Below, in pieces: positions 31,420 through 39,890 of a DNA stretch of 64,000 nt. The stretch's first letter is position 1, and each line of letters begins with the position of its first letter. A program made the position numbers and the translations under genes. Origin of the DNA: a virus; the IMG/VR virus record IMGVR_UViG_3300024346_000015, positions 58,344-122,343 of that record; one strand, given 5' to 3'. The notes under the pieces were generated by a model. That model ran no database searches and was not told the DNA's origin. It saw only the letters and a list, made by a program, of their open reading frames with translations.

Positions 31420-31605
31420 TTATTTATACAATTTAGTGAATATTTTGTCAATCTCTTGGGCGGTGGCGGTCTTGTCTACCACGATCATCTCGTAGTAATC
31501 ATCGTTATACCAGTTGGTATCGTTACCGAACTTATCGATCTTGGGATTGTAGTAGTACTTTGCGACTTCATCGGTGGTGTTCATACGGTGAATAAGGTTA
31601 AACAT
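31420..31605 (-). CDS. Small hypothetical protein
   Basis: The 61-residue ORF (MFNLIHRMNTTDEVAKYYYN) is Tyr- and Asp-rich and ends KIFTKLYK. It joins the upstream gene by a one-base overlap. The early-promoter/late-motif pair for the next operon begins at its stop codon. Confidence 0.6.
   Translation of the reverse strand: MFNLIHRMNTTDEVAKYYYNPKIDKFGNDTNWYNDDYYEMIVVDKTATAQEIDKIFTKLYK
31421..31428 (-). promoter_or_regulatory. Late promoter motif TATAAATA
   Basis: A perfect late element overlapping the stop codon of the gene at 31420-31605 and lying just before the early promoter at 31388-31416. Confidence 0.5.
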
Positions 31606-31796
31606 TATACGTATTCCTCAGCAATTTCATCAAATAGATTGTAGTACATATTAACGGTTTCGTTGACAGGGTTGAGACGCACAAAGACATCTGCGTCAAC
31701 GAAGTTCCAGTTGATATCTCCACAAGGAAAACGGTTCTCTGGAGAGGCGACAGCCTCTGCGACATAAGATTGAATGACTCGTTTAAGATCTTGCAT
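31605..31796 (-). CDS. Small hypothetical protein
   Basis: The ATG at 31796 forms a TAATG junction with the upstream gene; the 63-residue product begins MQDLKRVIQSYVAEAVASPE and has a DINWNFVDADVFVRLNP beta-like middle. No family recognised. Confidence 0.6.
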   Translation of the reverse strand: MQDLKRVIQSYVAEAVASPENRFPCGDINWNFVDADVFVRLNPVNETVNMYYNLFDEIAEEYV

Positions 31797-31960
31797 TACT
31801 TTACCTCCACCCAATCGATCCAAGTGTTAGACATAAACTCTCTGGTCTCATCTTTGTTCATGCGCCACTGAAGCGCATCAGTCATAGAATGGAACACAGG
31901 AGAAGGAACTTGAGCATCGTTGATCATATTGCGGATAATGTATACATATTCTTTAGTCAT
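31796..31960 (-). CDS. Small early protein, tandem paralogue A
   Basis: The 54-residue product starts MTKEYVYIIRNMINDAQVPS after a GAGAGAAAGAA leader. The pattern 'YIIR.M ... SMTDALQWR ... NTWIDWVEVK' parallels the gene at 32017-32205, and the two promoters are almost identical, so gene and promoter were duplicated together. Confidence 0.6.
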   Translation of the reverse strand: MTKEYVYIIRNMINDAQVPSPVFHSMTDALQWRMNKDETREFMSNTWIDWVEVK

Positions 31961-31991
31961 TTCTTTCTCTCTTTTCTCAGTTTGTATACAC

Positions 31992-32020
31992 ATTATAGTG
32001 CTGCCAGCAGAAAAAGTCAA
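31992..32020 (-). promoter_or_regulatory. Early promoter (TTGACT-17-TATAAT), duplicated copy
   Basis: TTGACT at 32015-32020, TATAAT at 31992-31997. The spacer TTTTCTGCTGGCAGCAC differs at only two positions from the promoter at 32234-32262. Confidence 0.8.
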
Positions 32021-32205
32021 GCGTTTTCTTGAATAAATTTCCAGTTAATCCACTGAATGTTTGAAAATTTTAGCGATCGGAAGATACTATAATTTTCAGG
32101 ATGGTCTAGTTCTGCACGGTAATTAAGTGCATCATCAATACATTCAAACTTCTTGTGGGTAATTATCTTATTGTTTTCTAGGGAACGAATCGAATAAATA
32201 TACAT
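32017..32205 (-). CDS. Small early protein, tandem paralogue B
   Basis: The 62-residue product starts MYIYSIRSLENNKIITHKKF and shares with paralogue A the order 'YIYSIR ... CIDDALNYR ... SNIQWINWKFIQ'. It is expressed from its own copy of the duplicated early promoter. Function unknown. Confidence 0.6.
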   Translation of the reverse strand: MYIYSIRSLENNKIITHKKFECIDDALNYRAELDHPENYSIFRSLKFSNIQWINWKFIQENA

Positions 32206-32233
32206 AACTTTTTCTCTCTTATTTTGAATACAC

Positions 32234-32262
32234 ATTATAGTGCAGCCAGCAGAGAAAGTCAA
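32234..32262 (-). promoter_or_regulatory. Early promoter (TTGACT-17-TATAAT), duplicated copy
   Basis: TTGACT at 32257-32262 and TATAAT at 32234-32239, nearly identical in spacer and flanks to 31992-32020. Confidence 0.8.
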
Positions 32263-32270
32263 GCGTTTTT

Positions 32271-32741
32271 TTACGGTCGATTATGCCACGGTTCTTGGCG
32301 GTGACCCAGTTTTTTGGTGGTTATCTGTAGGTCTTTAGGTAGGTGTTTCCCGTGGATCTTGCATCCAATGAAGGCGTTGTAGTAGTCATCACGGAGTAGA
32401 ACATCGTGGTCGAATTGATACTTGGTTTCAAAGTAAGAACACTCACCCTTGGTACGACACAGTTTGAGTATCTCACGTTTGAATGAAGCTTCACCTCGTT
32501 CGATCAGTAGTTTGACTTCTGCCGATGATCCGTAATACTTCATCCAGTCAGATTGGACTCTGGTCTTCTTACGTCTCTTTCTTGCTTTTGTAACAGGTAG
32601 GGTCTTAGGTTTCCAAAAGAACTTCTTACCGATATACTTCATACCAGTAGTTTCTTCGGTCAATAGATAAACGAACCCTTGATAGTCTTCTAAGAAGGGT
32701 TCGTCTGGTGTAAATTCTTCGTTCTGATAATACCAAGTCAT
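32271..32741 (-). CDS. GIY-YIG-like nuclease-domain protein
   Basis: The 156-residue protein has GFVYLLTEETTGMKYIGKKF, equivalent to the GIY...YIG strands (residues about 22-38), then a basic loop (KARKRRKKTR) and SDWMKYYGSS, SFKREILKL and GECSYFETKYQFD, the layout I recall for phage 'Seg-like' GIY-YIG proteins. It may nick or cleave DNA; there is no intron or intein nearby to suggest homing. Confidence 0.65.
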   Translation of the reverse strand: MTWYYQNEEFTPDEPFLEDYQGFVYLLTEETTGMKYIGKKFFWKPKTLPVTKARKRRKKTRVQSDWMKYYGSSAEVKLLIERGEASFKREILKLCRTKGECSYFETKYQFDHDVLLRDDYYNAFIGCKIHGKHLPKDLQITTKKLGHRQEPWHNRP

Positions 32742-32752
32742 ACAGGTATATA

Positions 32753-32884
32753 TCAGTCTTCTATCTGGTCAGCCTCAACCTCTGTGCCGCACATTGGACA
32801 AAACATAGGTATCTCATCCGATTCTGTGGTTTCGTGTACGACTGTAATACAATCGCACACACCACATACCAATTCGTAAGACAT
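32753..32884 (-). CDS. Small zinc-ribbon-like protein
   Basis: This 43-residue ORF (MSYELVCGVCDCITVVHETT) starts at a TGATG junction with the nrdB stop codon. Two CxxC pairs, CGVC and CPMC, form a probable zinc ribbon. Similar mini-ribbons often follow nrd genes in phages, but its partner is unknown. Confidence 0.65.
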   Translation of the reverse strand: MSYELVCGVCDCITVVHETTESDEIPMFCPMCGTEVEADQIED

Positions 32885-33855
32885 CAAGCGACCTCTGTCT
32901 CGAATGCATCCCAGTTCCATTCACCGTCCATTCCATTCACGGAATACTCAGTGACACGTTTCTCAAAGAAGTTATCATGTGACGCACCATTCAGTACCCA
33001 GTCCAACCACGGTAGTGGATTGTCCTTGACCTTGAAGTTTGGTTTCATACCCAGTTGTAGTAGTCTACGATCTGCAATGTGACGGATGTATTGTTTCACA
33101 TCTGCCTCTGACAGTCCTTCGATGTCTCCAGACTTATATGCAAGTTTGATGAATCGATCTTCTAACTTAACAGCGTTCTTCGCCATCTCGTAGATCTTTG
33201 ACTTCAGTTCATCGTTTACGATACGTGGATGTTCCTCACAGAACTCACGGAACAACTTAGCGTTACCTTGTACGTGCATAGTCTCATCACGGATAGACCA
33301 TTCTACGATTGTACCCATACCCTTCATCTTACCGAAGCGTTGGAAGTTCAACAACATCACGAATGATGCGAACAATGACATACCTTCGTTGAATACAGAT
33401 TGTGCAAGTACAAGTGCGAGTCCAGTATGAGAATGAATGTCACCCTCTTTCATGAAGTCGATCTTGTCGGCCATCTCCTTGTACTCAAGGAATGCATGGT
33501 GTTCTTCGTCAGGTAAACCCAGAGTGTCGTTCAACAATGCATAGGCACGTTGGTGTACACCTTCTCGGTTTGCGAACGATGATAACATGTTACGGATCTC
33601 ATTGTTCTTAAACTTAGGAATCAGTAACTCATGGTAGTTCTCCCCTACCTGTACATCCGACTGTGTAAACAATCGTAGTACTTGAGTGATGAACTCTTTC
33701 TCTTGTTCAGAGAGTTTCGTTCTCCAATCTTGGATATCTTCAGAGAGTTCTGCCTCGTCTTCTACCCAGTGGATCTCTTCGTGTTTCTTAGTCAGTTCTA
33801 CTGCCCAAGGAAACATGAATGGTTTATATGTTTTGCTAAATTCTAGTAATGCCAT
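32884..33855 (-). CDS. nrdB: Ribonucleotide reductase class I, beta subunit
   Basis: The 323-residue protein is a class I small subunit: HWVEDEAELSEDIQDW opens the ferritin-like fold, NREGVHQRAYALLNDTLGL includes the probable radical tyrosine, and EWSIRDETMHVQGNAKLFRE the second iron-site ligands. The tail ends NWDAFETEVA. With NrdA it converts ribonucleotides to deoxyribonucleotides for replication. It is 3 bases from the nrdA stop. Confidence 0.95.
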   Translation of the reverse strand: MALLEFSKTYKPFMFPWAVELTKKHEEIHWVEDEAELSEDIQDWRTKLSEQEKEFITQVLRLFTQSDVQVGENYHELLIPKFKNNEIRNMLSSFANREGVHQRAYALLNDTLGLPDEEHHAFLEYKEMADKIDFMKEGDIHSHTGLALVLAQSVFNEGMSLFASFVMLLNFQRFGKMKGMGTIVEWSIRDETMHVQGNAKLFREFCEEHPRIVNDELKSKIYEMAKNAVKLEDRFIKLAYKSGDIEGLSEADVKQYIRHIADRRLLQLGMKPNFKVKDNPLPWLDWVLNGASHDNFFEKRVTEYSVNGMDGEWNWDAFETEVA

Positions 33856-33858
33856 TTA

Positions 33859-35844
33859 TTATCCTTCGCAGGCCCGACATTCATCGGACTCTTCTAGTTC
33901 TACTGGTTTGTTTAGGTGTTCCATCAACTCGTCATATCCACCGACATATTTGCCTTCGATATAGATTTGTGGTACTGTTTTTACTTTACGTCCGGTAACT
34001 TCAGAGGCAGTCTTACCGATATCCGCAAGATCAATATAGTCATACGTGATACCTCGTAATTTTAACTCGTCCTTTGCCAACTGACAATACGGACATCCTT
34101 TCTTACCATAGACAATTGTACGTACATCTTCTGATAGAGCGACACGTTCTACCTTATCCGAAACATTCTCTGCACGTTGTTTTGCTTCTGTACGTAGGTA
34201 GTATAGACCTTTCAGTCCCTTCGCCCACGCACTATAATGAACTAAACTCACATAAGACTTCTCTGCACCGGCAGGGAAGAATAGGTTAACCGATTGTCCT
34301 TGACAGATAAACGGTTGACGTTCTGCAGCATGGGTCACTACCCACATCTGATCTAACTCTTGAGCTGTCTTGAACACTGACTTCTCACCTTCGGTCAAGA
34401 ACGGTAGATGTTGTACCGAACCTTTGTTGGTGATAATCGATGTCCAGTTAGACTCGTTGTTCTCACCCTTCTCATCTAACAATAAGGTCAGGTACTTGTT
34501 CTTCACTAGGAATGAACCAGCACGTGTACGGTGAGTATATGCATTTGCCTTCAGTGGTTCAATAGAAGGACTTGTACTCAAAATAACACCAGATGATGCA
34601 TTAGGTGCAATTGCCATCAAGTGAGAGTTTCTCTTACCAGATCCCTCACCATCAAGATACTCTCCACGTTCAACCGCAAGACGATCTGTCTCTTCGTGCG
34701 CTCGATCGTTGATAGTCTCGAACACCACTTTATTCATTTCACGGGCTGTCTCTGACTCCCACGCAACACCATGTTTTTGGAGTAAGGAATGGAATCCCAT
34801 TGCCCCAAGTCCGATACTTCGTTCTCTCGCAGCAGAGTATTTTGCTCGTGAGATCGTATCAGGAGCATTATTAATAAAATACTCAAGGACGTTATCAAGC
34901 ATACGAACAATATCTTGAACAATCGTAGTGTCTTTCCATTCATCGTAATACTCCAGATTCAGAGAAGACAGACAACATACGGCAGTACGTTCTGCATCTG
35001 TGGGAAGATGTATCTCATTACATAGGTTAGATCCATGAATCTTCAATCCTTTATCTTTCAGTGGTTGTGGCATATCCGCATTGGCGGTATCAATAAAGTT
35101 CAGGTAAGGTTCACCTGTACGGAATCGTGTCTCTAGGATACGTTCCCATAGTTTACGGGCATCGACTGTGTCTTTGACCGCATCGTCCTTCGGATCACGC
35201 AGATCAAAAGAACTTCCCTGTTTAACTGCCTCCATGAACTCGTTACTAATGTTAAGTGCATTGTGAAGGTTCAATGCCTTTCGTTGCACATCACCTGTCG
35301 GGATACGCATGTTTAGAAATTCGATAATGTCTGGATGACTCACATCCATATACGCAGCATAAGAACCCTTTCGAGTCTTACCTTGTCTATACGCAATCAT
35401 GTCCGCATCTACGGTATGTAGGAACGGCATCGGGCCAGGCGCAATGTCACTTACTGTACGTACATCACTCCAGTGTCCACCTACACCACCACCATAAACA
35501 GACAACCACCTCAACTCAGATGAATGGTCGATTAGTCCCTCAAGTGTGTCCGGAACATATGTCAGGAAACAACTGATAGGCATCCCCTTACCTTTACCAT
35601 CACCATTAGGTGCATTAGATAGTACCGGAGACGCAAACATAAACCACTTCTTACTTACGTAGTCATAGAGACGTTGTGCAAGTTCAGGATCTAGTTCATC
35701 CTTGTATGTACTCCAAGCTGTCGCTGCACGTGCATATGCTTGTTGGGGAGAATCTTCTTTTGCGGTCAAATAAAAATCTTTCAACATACCTACTGCGTAA
35801 TCGGCCAGTAGATCATCCATAGATCTATTAATTTTTATTTTCAT
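33859..35844 (-). CDS. nrdA: Ribonucleotide reductase alpha subunit fused to glutaredoxin
   Basis: The 661-residue protein has the catalytic barrel: ISCFLTYVPD, NLCNEIHLP with the catalytic Cys and Glu, CCLSSLNLEY with the partner Cys, and GLKGLYYLRT for radical transfer. No N-terminal ATP-cone is visible, so dATP inhibition of the usual kind is probably absent. After about residue 560 comes a glutaredoxin domain (YGKKGCPYCQLAKDEL, KTVPQIYIEGKYVGG), and only then the redox tail ECRACEG. The built-in glutaredoxin would recharge the enzyme without a separate partner. It is preceded by a small unknown gene. Confidence 0.95.
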   Translation of the reverse strand: MKIKINRSMDDLLADYAVGMLKDFYLTAKEDSPQQAYARAATAWSTYKDELDPELAQRLYDYVSKKWFMFASPVLSNAPNGDGKGKGMPISCFLTYVPDTLEGLIDHSSELRWLSVYGGGVGGHWSDVRTVSDIAPGPMPFLHTVDADMIAYRQGKTRKGSYAAYMDVSHPDIIEFLNMRIPTGDVQRKALNLHNALNISNEFMEAVKQGSSFDLRDPKDDAVKDTVDARKLWERILETRFRTGEPYLNFIDTANADMPQPLKDKGLKIHGSNLCNEIHLPTDAERTAVCCLSSLNLEYYDEWKDTTIVQDIVRMLDNVLEYFINNAPDTISRAKYSAARERSIGLGAMGFHSLLQKHGVAWESETAREMNKVVFETINDRAHEETDRLAVERGEYLDGEGSGKRNSHLMAIAPNASSGVILSTSPSIEPLKANAYTHRTRAGSFLVKNKYLTLLLDEKGENNESNWTSIITNKGSVQHLPFLTEGEKSVFKTAQELDQMWVVTHAAERQPFICQGQSVNLFFPAGAEKSYVSLVHYSAWAKGLKGLYYLRTEAKQRAENVSDKVERVALSEDVRTIVYGKKGCPYCQLAKDELKLRGITYDYIDLADIGKTASEVTGRKVKTVPQIYIEGKYVGGYDELMEHLNKPVELEESDECRACEG

Positions 35845-35847
35845 ATT

Positions 35848-36219
35848 TTATCCATTGTTCTGTTTAGTATGTTGACTATAATCGTAAATTGGTAACTCAT
35901 CGTTGAAGTCGATTTCTTCAATGAGTAATTGTTTACCCGTTCTTTGAAACTCTCTTATCTGTTTCACCATGTAATCCATCTGTTCGCCAGAGTCGAGAAG
36001 ACCTTCCCACATCATATGATTAGTGAGAGACTGGTGATAATTCTCTGTGAGAAACCTGTCGGGGTGAAGATATTTATCATCGCAACCATCTAGAGCGACA
36101 TAAATTAAGCGACCAGTTATACCTTCTCGGTCGTAAGTATTTTGGATATCGTGTATCCATTTGAGATCCTCTCCTTCTTTGATAAAAAAGATCGGATCTC
36201 CATAATCAAGAAACTCCAT
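35848..36219 (-). CDS. Hypothetical protein upstream of nrdA
   Basis: The 123-residue ORF (MEFLDYGDPIFFIKEGEDLK) is acidic, with GRLIYVALDGCDDKYLHPDR in the middle and a helical C-terminal half. AAGGAAG precedes the ATG. It is the first gene after the early promoter at 36256-36284, so it opens the nrd operon. No family recognised. Confidence 0.65.
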   Translation of the reverse strand: MEFLDYGDPIFFIKEGEDLKWIHDIQNTYDREGITGRLIYVALDGCDDKYLHPDRFLTENYHQSLTNHMMWEGLLDSGEQMDYMVKQIREFQRTGKQLLIEEIDFNDELPIYDYSQHTKQNNG

Positions 36220-36255
36220 GAAACTTCCTTAGTGGTTAGTTTTATCTAGGAGTGC

Positions 36256-36284
36256 AGTATATCACAATCCACGTGACTTGTCAA
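36256..36284 (-). promoter_or_regulatory. Early promoter of the nrd operon (TTGACA-17-TATACT)
   Basis: TTGACA at 36279-36284 and TATACT at 36256-36261, overlapping the end of the holin-like gene. Drives 35848 and nrdAB. Confidence 0.75.
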
Positions 36285-36723
36285 TAGCCCGTGACCCAAA
36301 CCAGAAAGAAATAATTGCGGCGAAGATTGCCTTGGTGTCATCATCCCAAAGGACGTTCAATGCTTGTGTCAGATCTGCACCCTTATCAAGGGCATCCATC
36401 AGAAGACTGACTTCGATCGCAGCAAAGAGTCCGAAGAAACAATAGGTGATAACTGGACGTACAGACTTCTGAAGGCCTGCGATGATACCAGTCGATTTTG
36501 CGATTGCGATATCATGATCGATCAATCGTTGATGTTCTTGATCCGATGCTTGTTGTTCATACATCTTGATGTCTTGGTCAAATCCCATCTTGCGGAGTTC
36601 CGCCATGTGGGTCATCTGTTCAAGTTTAAATTTGTTGTCTGCCTTTGTCTTGAAGTGATCTGTTATTGCGGGTACTACTGACCCACCGAATCCCAAAAGA
36701 CTGCCTAATAATCCACTAACCAT
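36262..36723 (-). CDS. Holin-like protein, 3TM family
   Basis: The 153-residue protein has a hydrophobic N-terminus (GLLGSLLGFGGSVVPAI), a long charged helix with LEQMTHMAELRKMGFDQDIK, then two membrane segments around residues 88-110 and 128-145 (VRPVITYCFFGLFAAIEVSL, AIFAAIISFWFGSRAI). This is the layout of Holin_3TMs proteins. It could permeabilise the inner membrane for the M15 endolysin. Confidence 0.75.
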   Translation of the reverse strand: MVSGLLGSLLGFGGSVVPAITDHFKTKADNKFKLEQMTHMAELRKMGFDQDIKMYEQQASDQEHQRLIDHDIAIAKSTGIIAGLQKSVRPVITYCFFGLFAAIEVSLLMDALDKGADLTQALNVLWDDDTKAIFAAIISFWFGSRAIDKSRGL

Positions 36724-36731
36724 TTTCTACC

Positions 36732-36893
36732 TCACTTTGCTATACGCTTTAGTACTTTTTCAATATCTTTACGTTTCTTCTTACGGTCATACTTCTTACG
36801 CATTACTACGGTATCGGAATCATCTCCCGCACCCGCAACAGACGAAGTAGTCGTACCACCCATGTCTTCAATAAACTTTTTAAAATTCTTCAT
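36732..36893 (-). CDS. Small basic protein with capsid-targeting-like N-terminus
   Basis: This 53-residue ORF has AGAGG 5 bases before its ATG. It begins MKNFKKFIEDMGGTTTSS, very like the T4 internal-protein targeting peptide, and ends in a Lys/Arg-rich helix (MRKKYDRKKKRKDIEKVLKR) fit for DNA binding. A small packaged basic protein is the likely role, inferred from the N-terminus. Confidence 0.6.
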   Translation of the reverse strand: MKNFKKFIEDMGGTTTSSVAGAGDDSDTVVMRKKYDRKKKRKDIEKVLKRIAK

Positions 36894-36905
36894 ATCTACC
36901 TCTAC

Positions 36906-37514
36906 TTATACTCGTTTTAACAGGGTGGCCCAAGATTTATCTTCGACCAGACTCCCGTCTTTAGCGAACGCAGTTACACGGTAAGTAAATCGTTCTATTG
37001 GTTCAAATGCGGACAAGATGTCTTGTTCGAATTGTTTAACGACATGATGAATGGGTTCCTCATCTGTTCTCATAACAAGAATGTATTCGGCACCGTTATC
37101 GTCTGCCTTCTGAAAGTATTGAGCAATGCTTCGGTGATTACTACCGGCATCAAATATCCATAGGTCGTGGATGTTTTCTATCTCTTGAGTGTAATCCTTT
37201 ATGTCTGCGATAACACCTTGGAATCGTCCACCGAATATACCACGGATGACATGCATGTTCTCTCTACTGTAACCGTATCGATCATCATCAACACTGGTAA
37301 ACCTAACTTGACCATCGTGTTGTAACCACAATAAAGAACTGTGTCCGGCTCCAAATCCTAGTTCAACTACACTGGTCGCCCCAGTACGATCGTAGACTTT
37401 ATCTATCATGTCTACGGTAGTGGTATGTAAGGACATGTATGCTTCGAGAACTTTACCTTGGTTACCTAGTGCGATATACTCGTCTACTAGATTATCAACA
37501 GACAATGTGGTCAT
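36906..37514 (-). CDS. Class I methyltransferase-like protein
   Basis: In the 202-residue protein TSVVELGFGAGHSSLLWLQH is SAM motif I and VRFTSVDDDRYGYSRENMHV the acidic motif, with HDLWIFDAGSNHRSIAQYFQ in the catalytic region. The target is unknown. It overlaps the next gene by 4 bases. Confidence 0.65.
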   Translation of the reverse strand: MTTLSVDNLVDEYIALGNQGKVLEAYMSLHTTTVDMIDKVYDRTGATSVVELGFGAGHSSLLWLQHDGQVRFTSVDDDRYGYSRENMHVIRGIFGGRFQGVIADIKDYTQEIENIHDLWIFDAGSNHRSIAQYFQKADDNGAEYILVMRTDEEPIHHVVKQFEQDILSAFEPIERFTYRVTAFAKDGSLVEDKSWATLLKRV

Positions 37515-38104
37515 TTAGTGATATCCGATATGGTTACTAATACTTTGTGTCCAGACTTCATGTGAGTACCCTCGTAGATATTGAGTCCAAGAATACTGTC
37601 TATAGGAAGTGTCTTCTCTATACGTAACTGGTCACCCTTGCGAACTACCTCTGCACATTGGGTAGTCATTGAATCGTACTTCATACGATAGATGCCTGGC
37701 CCGATCTCTTCACCATCGATCATGAACCATTGGTGATCTTCTGCCAGACAATCTAGAATGTCGATACCTGTCTTCTCGTGGATCTTCATCAGGTTCGAAT
37801 CTGACAACTCACCATGTTCTTTAATCAATGCGAGTGCGGCACCATATCGTGCAACTACCGACTGACCGCCAGGCACCTTTGCCATGATTCGTTTTAAATT
37901 GAAAACAAGTCTATGGAAGGGGGTGTAGTGACTACGATACGCTTCACGGTCATCTGTCAAGTTGGTACTGAAATCCTTATTCTTCTTACCGTCTTTGTCA
38001 ATGATACCTGCCTTGAACGCATCGGTATCCTCGAAAGGGGTAACTAAGAGTTTGAGGAATCTAATTGTATAGACTAGATCCGCAGCTGATTTTAAAATTC
38101 CCAT
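37511..38104 (-). CDS. Conserved marine T4-like phage protein, unknown
   Basis: The 197-residue protein opens MGILKSAADLVYTIRFLKLL and continues TPFEDTDAFKAGIIDKDGKK and HRLVFNLKRIMAKVPGG, a sequence I recall as conserved in cyanophage-type T4-like viruses. The C-terminal half resembles a small beta domain. Late expression is suggested by the TATAAATA at 38130-38137. Structural or assembly roles are plausible. Confidence 0.7.
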   Translation of the reverse strand: MGILKSAADLVYTIRFLKLLVTPFEDTDAFKAGIIDKDGKKNKDFSTNLTDDREAYRSHYTPFHRLVFNLKRIMAKVPGGQSVVARYGAALALIKEHGELSDSNLMKIHEKTGIDILDCLAEDHQWFMIDGEEIGPGIYRMKYDSMTTQCAEVVRKGDQLRIEKTLPIDSILGLNIYEGTHMKSGHKVLVTISDITK

Positions 38105-38129
38105 TATCTTTTCTCTAAAGGTTTATCTT

Positions 38130-38137
38130 TATTTATA
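38130..38137 (-). promoter_or_regulatory. Late promoter motif TATAAATA
   Basis: A perfect late element 25 bases before the ATG at 38104, straddling the stop of the upstream gene. Confidence 0.7.
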
Positions 38138-38501
38138 GTCTGGCGATTTCACGTAGTGCTTGAATCGCAACTTTATCCATTTCAATACCCGTTATTTCAT
38201 CATTTTTGATGGCACGGAGATATATTAGGAAGGGTTTGAGTGTGGGCCAGTGTTCTACTACGATTTTCTGTGCCAACATCTCAACGGCAGGTTCAGTACC
38301 GAATACATTGAGTAGGACAATAAGGTGATTTAGGATTAGTCTCTCTGACAAATCTCCCCCACCATAGTACCTATTCAACAATCGTTTGATGTACTTGAAT
38401 CGTTTTAGATCTTCGAAGAACTCGTCTTCGTCAATACAGGTGGGGTTACGATAATGCTTTGCTGCATATAACGTGAAGTTATTTCTGTTTAGTTCCATCA
38501 T
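38133..38501 (-). CDS. Conserved T4-like phage protein (DUF7207-like)
   Basis: The 122-residue helical protein (MELNRNNFTLYAAKHYRNPT) contains DEDEFFEDLKRFKYIKRLLN, LILNHLIVLLNVFG and EMDKVAIQALREIARL, which matches my memory of the DUF7207 family, common in marine T4-like phages. No function known. Its start overlaps the end of the glycosyltransferase gene. Confidence 0.7.
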   Translation of the reverse strand: MMELNRNNFTLYAAKHYRNPTCIDEDEFFEDLKRFKYIKRLLNRYYGGGDLSERLILNHLIVLLNVFGTEPAVEMLAQKIVVEHWPTLKPFLIYLRAIKNDEITGIEMDKVAIQALREIARL

Positions 38502-39504
38502 TAACCAATCTCAAAGATTTATAAAATGTGTCTTCATATTTAGTCTCTAGGTTAGACTCTATAATATAGTCCATCAGAGTTACCATCCACTCATAAGAAA
38601 ACCTACCATCCGGAATATTCTCTTTCATTTTGTTCATGACGACTCCAGTGGGGTCAGGTGAGTACAAGTATGTGAACTCGTCCTCTTCGTCATGATAGGC
38701 GACATCTAGTTCACCTCTCACACCTTTCTGTTTGATCTCCCACCATTGCATAGTGTCTTCACCTACCAACAATTTGGGATCATAATTTATATGGGACGCA
38801 CCTTTACGTGAGAAGAATACCATACGATTGAAGAGATCCCGATAACCGTTTTTGTTCTTTGTCGGATTGGACATCTTCCAACATAGTTTTTCGAACGCAA
38901 CTCTTGACTTTGCCCATTCCATCATGGTATTATCGTCACACCAATCGTAGACCATCTCATGATCACTAAACTCAGGGCCGCGACACCGTTGCTTTCTCCA
39001 CCAGTTCGTCCAATCTGTGGGTAGGCATTCATTTATCTCTTTATCTAGTTTTGCCCATCCTTTAGTTCGAGACCACGATTCGACCACATCGTTACCATTT
39101 TTGTCCTTAGTAAACTGAGTCGCTACTTTACTCCACTGATTGACAAGGGCAACTACATCTGGAGGAGACGGGTGTTCAGATAACTGTCGGTAGAACTCTA
39201 CGCCATATTCAGTGACTATATCGTCACCGTCAACGGCAACCATATGTTCATGAGTAGACTCAAGGAACAATCGAATTAACGAGTTTTTTCCGGTAGATGG
39301 AGTTCCATCAGATTCGGTAACATAGTGTTCTATACCCATGAACCAACAGTAGTCGGTCGCACGTTCCACGTAATCCTTATCCAGAGAGTTGATAACTACA
39401 ATAAGATCTTCGCGGGGAATCGTTCGCAAGTGTTTTACAAACAAGCAATTGTCGGGGTTGTGACGGAGGGATTTATCCCTAGATAGTAAGACATAATATT
39501 TCAT
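38479..39504 (-). CDS. Glycosyltransferase-like protein with DGDD motif
   Basis: The 341-residue protein begins MKYYVLLSRDKSLRHNPDNC and has STGKNSLIRLFLESTHEHMVAVDGDDIV, where VDGDD resembles the DxD motif of GT2-type enzymes. The rest is Trp-rich and unlike common families. It stands apart from the main glycan cluster, among late genes. Confidence 0.5.
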   Translation of the reverse strand: MKYYVLLSRDKSLRHNPDNCLFVKHLRTIPREDLIVVINSLDKDYVERATDYCWFMGIEHYVTESDGTPSTGKNSLIRLFLESTHEHMVAVDGDDIVTEYGVEFYRQLSEHPSPPDVVALVNQWSKVATQFTKDKNGNDVVESWSRTKGWAKLDKEINECLPTDWTNWWRKQRCRGPEFSDHEMVYDWCDDNTMMEWAKSRVAFEKLCWKMSNPTKNKNGYRDLFNRMVFFSRKGASHINYDPKLLVGEDTMQWWEIKQKGVRGELDVAYHDEEDEFTYLYSPDPTGVVMNKMKENIPDGRFSYEWMVTLMDYIIESNLETKYEDTFYKSLRLVNDGTKQK

Positions 39505-39534
39505 GTAACTATCTAGGGATATGTTTGGACAGGT

Positions 39535-39873
39535 TTATCCTACGATTTCATTCATTTGAGCTAGTAGGTCTTTCTTAGAACGTCTACGATCTAATTCCAC
39601 ACCCATAGTACGTCCCAGTGCTTCTAGTTCGATCTTAGTCATTTCTTCTAACGACTTACCACCTACAGGTGCTTCAGTCAACATAGACACATCAGCACCA
39701 CCCAGTTTGGCGTTAACAAGAAGATCGATCTCATCCTGTTCGCCATGGAATTCATTGATCTGTGCTTGAGTGAAACCACTCGATATAAACAGTTCTCCGG
39801 TGTTCGGATCTTCCCAACCGTTTAGGGTTGGTACTGCGTCTGGACACCAGCCTGGAGCTCTTAATTTAGACAT
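39535..39873 (-). CDS. Conserved T4-like phage protein with HeH/Rho_N-like C-terminus
   Basis: The 112-residue protein opens MSKLRAPGWCPDAVPTLNGW and ends with MTKIELEALGRTMGVELDRRRSKKDLLAQM, typical of the HeH/SAP-like helix-extended-loop-helix domain ('ELEA.GR..GVELDRR..K..L'). I recall it as conserved in marine T4-like phages beside late structural genes. The C-terminus may bind nucleic acid. Confidence 0.7.
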   Translation of the reverse strand: MSKLRAPGWCPDAVPTLNGWEDPNTGELFISSGFTQAQINEFHGEQDEIDLLVNAKLGGADVSMLTEAPVGGKSLEEMTKIELEALGRTMGVELDRRRSKKDLLAQMNEIVG

Positions 39874-39890
39874 AATCTTTTACCTTTGTT

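Noticed and set aside
32271-32741. Homing endonuclease associated with an intron or intein in nrdA/nrdB
   Set aside because: nrdA and nrdB read through without interruption, and the GIY-YIG-like gene is a free-standing cistron.
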